Below are positions 61,120-64,000 of a stretch of 64,000 bases of DNA, one piece after another (the stretch's first letter is position 1; every line of letters starts with the position of its first letter). The stretch is from NCBI GenBank assembly GCA_958295785.1, contig OY282377.1:2556394-2620393 (forward strand), given 5' to 3'. The position numbers and the translations under genes are program-made. The DNA comes from an uncultured Latescibacterota bacterium (GTDB lineage: Bacteria > Latescibacterota > UBA2968). The notes under the pieces are model-generated. The model made no database searches and was not told where the DNA came from. It saw nothing but the letters and a program-made list of their open reading frames with translations.

Positions 61120-61422
61120 TCACTTGCCCATCTCGGACAGTTCTAAAACGCTTTCCAACTGTTTCGCCATCGCTGGCTCGGCTGTTCGCAGGTCATAGGT
61201 CGTCTGCAAATTGAGCCAGTACTGGGGCGATTGGTCGAAGGCACGCCCCAATAGAAGTGCCAATTCTGCTGTCACCGGGCGAGAGCCACTGACCACATGC
61301 GACACGCGCATCGGCGAAATGCCAATCGCTCGAGCCAATCGCGCCTGCGAGATGTTCAATTCGTCTAATATTTCGCGCAGAAATTGTCCGGGATGAATCG
61401 GAGGTAGGCCATTCTCAATCAT
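61120..61422 (-). CDS. higA: HigA-type antitoxin (XRE helix-turn-helix)
   Basis: 100 residues. HPGQFLREILDELNISQARL and ARAIGISPMRVSHVVSGSRPV form the HTH of HigA/VapI antitoxins, with ALLLGRAFDQSPQYWLNLQ as the family-typical end. It neutralises the HigB RNase and represses the operon. Preceded by higB with a 12-base gap, the reverse toxin-first order typical of higBA. Confidence 0.92.
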   Translation of the reverse strand: MIENGLPPIHPGQFLREILDELNISQARLARAIGISPMRVSHVVSGSRPVTAELALLLGRAFDQSPQYWLNLQTTYDLRTAEPAMAKQLESVLELSEMGK

Positions 61423-61434
61423 CGGTATTTTTCC

Positions 61435-61716
61435 TTAATGATAGTCAACAATTTCAACGCCAAACGCGTCGCCATCTACAAAACGAAAACACACGCGCCA
61501 CTGGTTGTTGATGCGAATACGCCATTGATCGCCGCGGTCCCCCTTCAAAGCCTCCAATCGGTTTGATGGGGGCAAACGCAGATCACTTGGTTGCGTCGCA
61601 GCGTCGAGTTGTATAAGCCGCATAGCGGCTCTTTGTTGAATAACCGGAGGGTAACGACGGGACTTTCCAGTCCTGAAGAATCGTCTGGTTTCTGAATCGG
61701 CAAAAGATCGAATCAC
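61435..61716 (-). CDS. higB: HigB-type mRNA interferase toxin
   Basis: 93 residues. MIRSFADSETRRFFRTGKSR and PPSNRLEALKGDRGDQWRIR followed by INNQWRVCFRF are the RelE/HigB fold with conserved basic residues. It cleaves mRNA on the ribosome when HigA is lost. No damage is visible. A promoter should lie between 61717 and 61775; no other gene uses that strand there. Confidence 0.92.
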   Translation of the reverse strand: MIRSFADSETRRFFRTGKSRRYPPVIQQRAAMRLIQLDAATQPSDLRLPPSNRLEALKGDRGDQWRIRINNQWRVCFRFVDGDAFGVEIVDYH

Positions 61717-61778
61717 AAAAAATAATAACCATGTTGTTTGTTGTCGTCAAGAGGCCAAAAAAACAGCCGTCTATCGCG

Positions 61779-61813
61779 CAACCCCCAATCTATTGGATTG
61801 GGGGTTTTTGTTT
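61779..61813 (+). terminator. Intrinsic terminator or attenuator upstream of the metal transporter genes
   Basis: AACCCCCAATC (61780-61790), loop TATTG, GATTGGGGGTT (61796-61806), then TTTTTGTTTT. Perfect 11-bp stem. It acts on the plus strand and isolates the transporter from anything upstream, or attenuates read-through. Confidence 0.85.
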
Positions 61814-61837
61814 TGCTTTCGCTTTGGGATTTTATAT

Positions 61838-61855
61838 ATTTAGTCATGGCTAAAT
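61838..61855. promoter_or_regulatory. DtxR-like operator
   Basis: ATTTAGTCATGGCTAAAT, an 18-bp dyad with one mismatch, 22 bases before the transporter gene. Its TTAG...CTAA arms resemble DtxR/MntR-type operators, so the regulator at 57971 (or a paralogue) may control the importer. Confidence 0.6.
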
Positions 61856-61876
61856 TTTATTTTTTAGGGGGGTGTA

Positions 61877-62791
61877 ATGTACCGACTGTTCGTTATGGCG
61901 GGTGTTTTGTTGTTTTGCGCGTGTGGCGGCGGTGAAACGCCATCGGTTGCAAAAAACAAAAAACGGGTGGTGTGTACGACCGGGATGATCGGCGATATGG
62001 CGCGCCATATCGCAGGAGATCGCGCCGAGGTGATTGCCCTGATGGGGCCGGGCATCGACCCGCATTATTACAAGGCCACGCAGGGCGATTTGCAACGCCT
62101 GTCGCGGGCGGATGTGATCTTTTACAACGGCCTGTTTTTGGAGGGCAAGTTGGAAGATATTTTTGAAAAAATGGCGCGCAGCAAGACCGTGGTTGCCGTG
62201 TCGCGGGATATTCCCAAAGACCGGTTGCGGAAACCGATGGCTGGGCAAGGCGAGTACGACCCGCACATCTGGTTTGACGTGGGCCTGTGGGCAGAAACCT
62301 CGCGCGTGGTTGTCGAGACCCTGAGCGAACTCGACGCCGAAGGCGCCGATGTGTTTCGCGCCAATGCCGAGGCGTATCGCAAGCAGTTGCGCGATCTGCA
62401 CGTTTGGGCAAAAGCGCAACTCGAGCGCGTGCCCAAGGATCAGCGCGTGCTGATCACCGCACACGATGCGTTTGGGTATTTTGGCCTCGCTTACGGCATT
62501 GAGGTGCGCGGGCTTCAGGGGATTTCGACCGTGGCGGAATACGGGGTCAATGACGTATCGCGCTTGGTCAATTTTATTGTGCAGCGGCGCGTGAAAGCCA
62601 TTTTTGTGGAAAGCAGTGTGCCCGAGCGGTCGATCAATGCCGTGCGCGAGGGGTGCAAAGCGCGCGGGTGGGATGTCGCAGTGGGCGGCACGCTGTATTC
62701 AGACGCGATGGGCCCTGCGGGAAGCGGCGCGGATACATATTTAGGCATGGTGCGGTCAAATGTGAACACGATTGTCGAGGCGTTGAAATAA
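61877..62791 (+). CDS. TroA/ZnuA-type metal ABC transporter substrate-binding lipoprotein
   Basis: 304 residues with a lipobox LLFCAC. Metal-binding residues: GIDPHYYKAT (first His), YDPHIWFD (second His), TAHDAFGYFG (third His), and TLYSDAMG (Asp), as in Mn/Zn/Fe-binding TroA, MntC and ZnuA. No His-rich loop, so Mn or Fe is likelier than Zn. Followed by an ATPase and a permease gene in one operon; a GGGGGG tract serves as ribosome-binding site. Confidence 0.92.
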   Translation: MYRLFVMAGVLLFCACGGGETPSVAKNKKRVVCTTGMIGDMARHIAGDRAEVIALMGPGIDPHYYKATQGDLQRLSRADVIFYNGLFLEGKLEDIFEKMARSKTVVAVSRDIPKDRLRKPMAGQGEYDPHIWFDVGLWAETSRVVVETLSELDAEGADVFRANAEAYRKQLRDLHVWAKAQLERVPKDQRVLITAHDAFGYFGLAYGIEVRGLQGISTVAEYGVNDVSRLVNFIVQRRVKAIFVESSVPERSINAVREGCKARGWDVAVGGTLYSDAMGPAGSGADTYLGMVRSNVNTIVEALK

Positions 62792-62829
62792 TAGAAGTTC
62801 GCAGATTCGCCGTTCCGCTGGAGAAAACC

Positions 62830-63615
62830 ATGTTACACACGGTCGATGAATCCATAACCCCCATCCACATCCACGATATGACGGTGGCGTATCACAAAAA
62901 ACCCGTTTTATGGGATGTCGATCTCGCCGTGCCAGAGGGCAAACTCGTAGGGGTTGTGGGGCCGAATGGCGCGGGCAAGAGCACGATGATCAAAGCCATT
63001 ATGGACCTCGTTCCCAAAGCGTCTGGGTGGGTTCGCATCTACGGAAAGCCATATCCGCGCGCGCGGCGGGCTATCGGCTATGTGCCGCAACGCGAATCGG
63101 TCGATTGGGATTTTCCCATCCATGCCTTAGACGTGGTGCTCATGGGGCGCTATGGGCATGTGGGATGGGTGCGGCGGCCGGGCAAGCGCGACCGGGAACG
63201 GGCCGAAGAAGCCCTCGAAAAGGTCGGCATGGTCGATTTTGGGCACCGGCAGATCAATCAGCTTTCGGGGGGGCAACAACAGCGCGTTTTCTTGGCGCGT
63301 GCGCTGGCACAAGACGCGCAAATTTATTTGATGGACGAACCCTTTGCCGGGGTCGATGCGGCGACCGAGCGCGCGATTATCGACATTTTGATGGACCTGC
63401 GGGCGCGAAAAAAAACCATGCTGGTCGTACACCACGACTTGCACACGGTCAGGCAGTATTTTGACTGGCTGGTTTTGATCAACATGCGCGTGGTTGCCGC
63501 GGGCGAAACCCGAGACGTGTTCACCGAAGAAAATTTGAACAAAACTTATGGCGGGCGGTTGACCGTGCTTTCCGAAGCCGCGCAGGCCGTTGCGGATCAC
63601 CGCGGAGGGCTATGA
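62830..63615 (+). CDS. Metal ABC transporter ATP-binding protein (TroB/MntB type)
   Basis: 261 residues. Walker A VGPNGAGKSTMIK, signature LSGGQQQRVFLAR, Walker B IYLMDEPFAGVD and the His switch VVHHDLHTV. The ATG at 62830 is chosen because the next codons start the domain; upstream in-frame codons overlap the binding-protein gene. It energises the importer together with the next permease. Confidence 0.94.
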   Translation: MLHTVDESITPIHIHDMTVAYHKKPVLWDVDLAVPEGKLVGVVGPNGAGKSTMIKAIMDLVPKASGWVRIYGKPYPRARRAIGYVPQRESVDWDFPIHALDVVLMGRYGHVGWVRRPGKRDRERAEEALEKVGMVDFGHRQINQLSGGQQQRVFLARALAQDAQIYLMDEPFAGVDAATERAIIDILMDLRARKKTMLVVHHDLHTVRQYFDWLVLINMRVVAAGETRDVFTEENLNKTYGGRLTVLSEAAQAVADHRGGL

Positions 63616-63616
63616 G

Positions 63617-64000
63617 GTGATTTGGGACGCGACATTTCAATTCGTGTTGATCGGCGCGTTGTTGATCGGCGCGACCTCAGGCACGCTGGGCGCGTTTGCC
63701 GTGTTGCGGCGGCGAAGCCTGTTGGGCGATGCCCTGGCCCATGCCGCGCTTCCGGGCGTGGCACTGGCATTTTTGTGGACGCAGAGCAAGGCGTTGCCCA
63801 TCCTGCTTTTGGGCGCGACTGTGTCCGGCGTCATAGGCGTGCTCGTCATCGAGGTCATTGTCAATTACACGCGCATCAAAGCCGACGCGGCCTTGGGCAT
63901 TGTGCTTTCGGTGTTTTTTGGGATCGGCATTGTGTTGCTCACGCACATTCAGCAAAGTGCGGTGGGCAATCAAAGCGGTCTGGACAAATTTCTGTTTGGG
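63617..64000 (+). CDS. Metal ABC transporter permease, partial
   Basis: At least 128 codons from a GTG at 63617; runs off the right edge. Hydrophobic helices with SGTLGAFAVLRRRSLLGDALAH near residue 23, the family signature, then LLLGATVSGVIGVLVIEVI and DAALGIVLSVFFGIGIVLLT. It is the ABC-3 type permease of the Mn/Fe/Zn importer. A GAGG directly precedes the start and it almost overlaps the ATPase gene's stop. Later operon genes lie outside the window. Confidence 0.92.
   Translation, partial: MIWDATFQFVLIGALLIGATSGTLGAFAVLRRRSLLGDALAHAALPGVALAFLWTQSKALPILLLGATVSGVIGVLVIEVIVNYTRIKADAALGIVLSVFFGIGIVLLTHIQQSAVGNQSGLDKFLFG

Noticed and set aside
1-64000. tRNA or rRNA genes
   Set aside because: No cloverleaf-like sequence with a GGTTCGAATCC-type arm or rRNA segment was recognised by eye in any intergenic space.

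Overview
The window is a contiguous piece of a GC-rich bacterial chromosome, ordinary in its core genes but rich in accessory material. Sulfatase, several Gfo/Idh/MocA-type dehydrogenases, phytanoyl-CoA/TauD-type dioxygenases, an enolase-superfamily enzyme, a PL10-like pectate lyase, internalin-like LRR proteins with cohesin/dockerin-like modules, and many GC-rich intergenic repeats together resemble genomes of the Latescibacterota/Poribacteria group of environmental bacteria. That placement is an inference from gene content; no rRNA or tRNA gene was seen. Layout: 0-5.2 kb is a minus-strand housekeeping block (Mrp ATPase, cysteine desulfurase, CysRS, Lgt). 5.4-7.7 kb is an AT-richer cassette with a D12-class adenine methylase, its probable restriction endonuclase split by an in-frame stop, and an orphan antitoxin. 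7.8-9.3 kb is a copper-handling operon (cytochrome c, PCuAC chaperone, SCO1). 9.3-18.6 kb holds catabolic and regulatory genes, pyrE with a Nudix hydrolase, and a damaged DUF433/DUF5615 toxin-antitoxin pair carrying a MITE-like insertion. 18.7-30.1 kb consists of two tandem gene duplications: two lipoprotein substrate-binding proteins, then two giant LRR proteins each with 23 LRRs. Both LRR genes are interrupted just before or inside the same C-terminal CARDB/Cys-rich module, one by a frameshift and one by an amber codon. 30.5-34.3 kb: enolase-family enzyme, glutamine-synthetase-like enzyme, oxidoreductase. 34.4-40.0 kb is a defence-like island: orphan D12 methylase, truncated IS5-family element, an MmeI-like single-chain restriction-modification enzyme with an intact D-X9-EXK nuclease motif, and directly behind it a nucleoside-deoxyribosyltransferase-like protein. 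40.1-43.1 kb is nuoM-nuoN alone. 43.1-57.8 kb: dioxygenases, a single-domain AICAR transformylase, a MerR-sigma factor operon, thyA-folA, rimO, a degenerate PssA-like protein with psd, a pseudouridine synthase and the pectate lyase. 57.9-64 kb is a metal-homeostasis region: DtxR-type repressor, feoA, feoB, a small Cys-rich Feo protein, higBA, then a TroA/ZnuA-type ABC importer running off the right edge, with a DtxR-like dyad before its first gene. Intergenic spaces are colonised by at least four repeat families: a REP-like 40-bp GC-rich unit, a degenerate tandem repeat near 1.3-1.56 kb, a roughly 440-bp element with three copies (46.8, 51.8 and 55.1 kb), and a MITE-like element with two copies (18.2 and 21.8 kb). 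Several coding ends and leaders are made of this repeat DNA. All start choices and functions were read directly from sequence; no database search was run.
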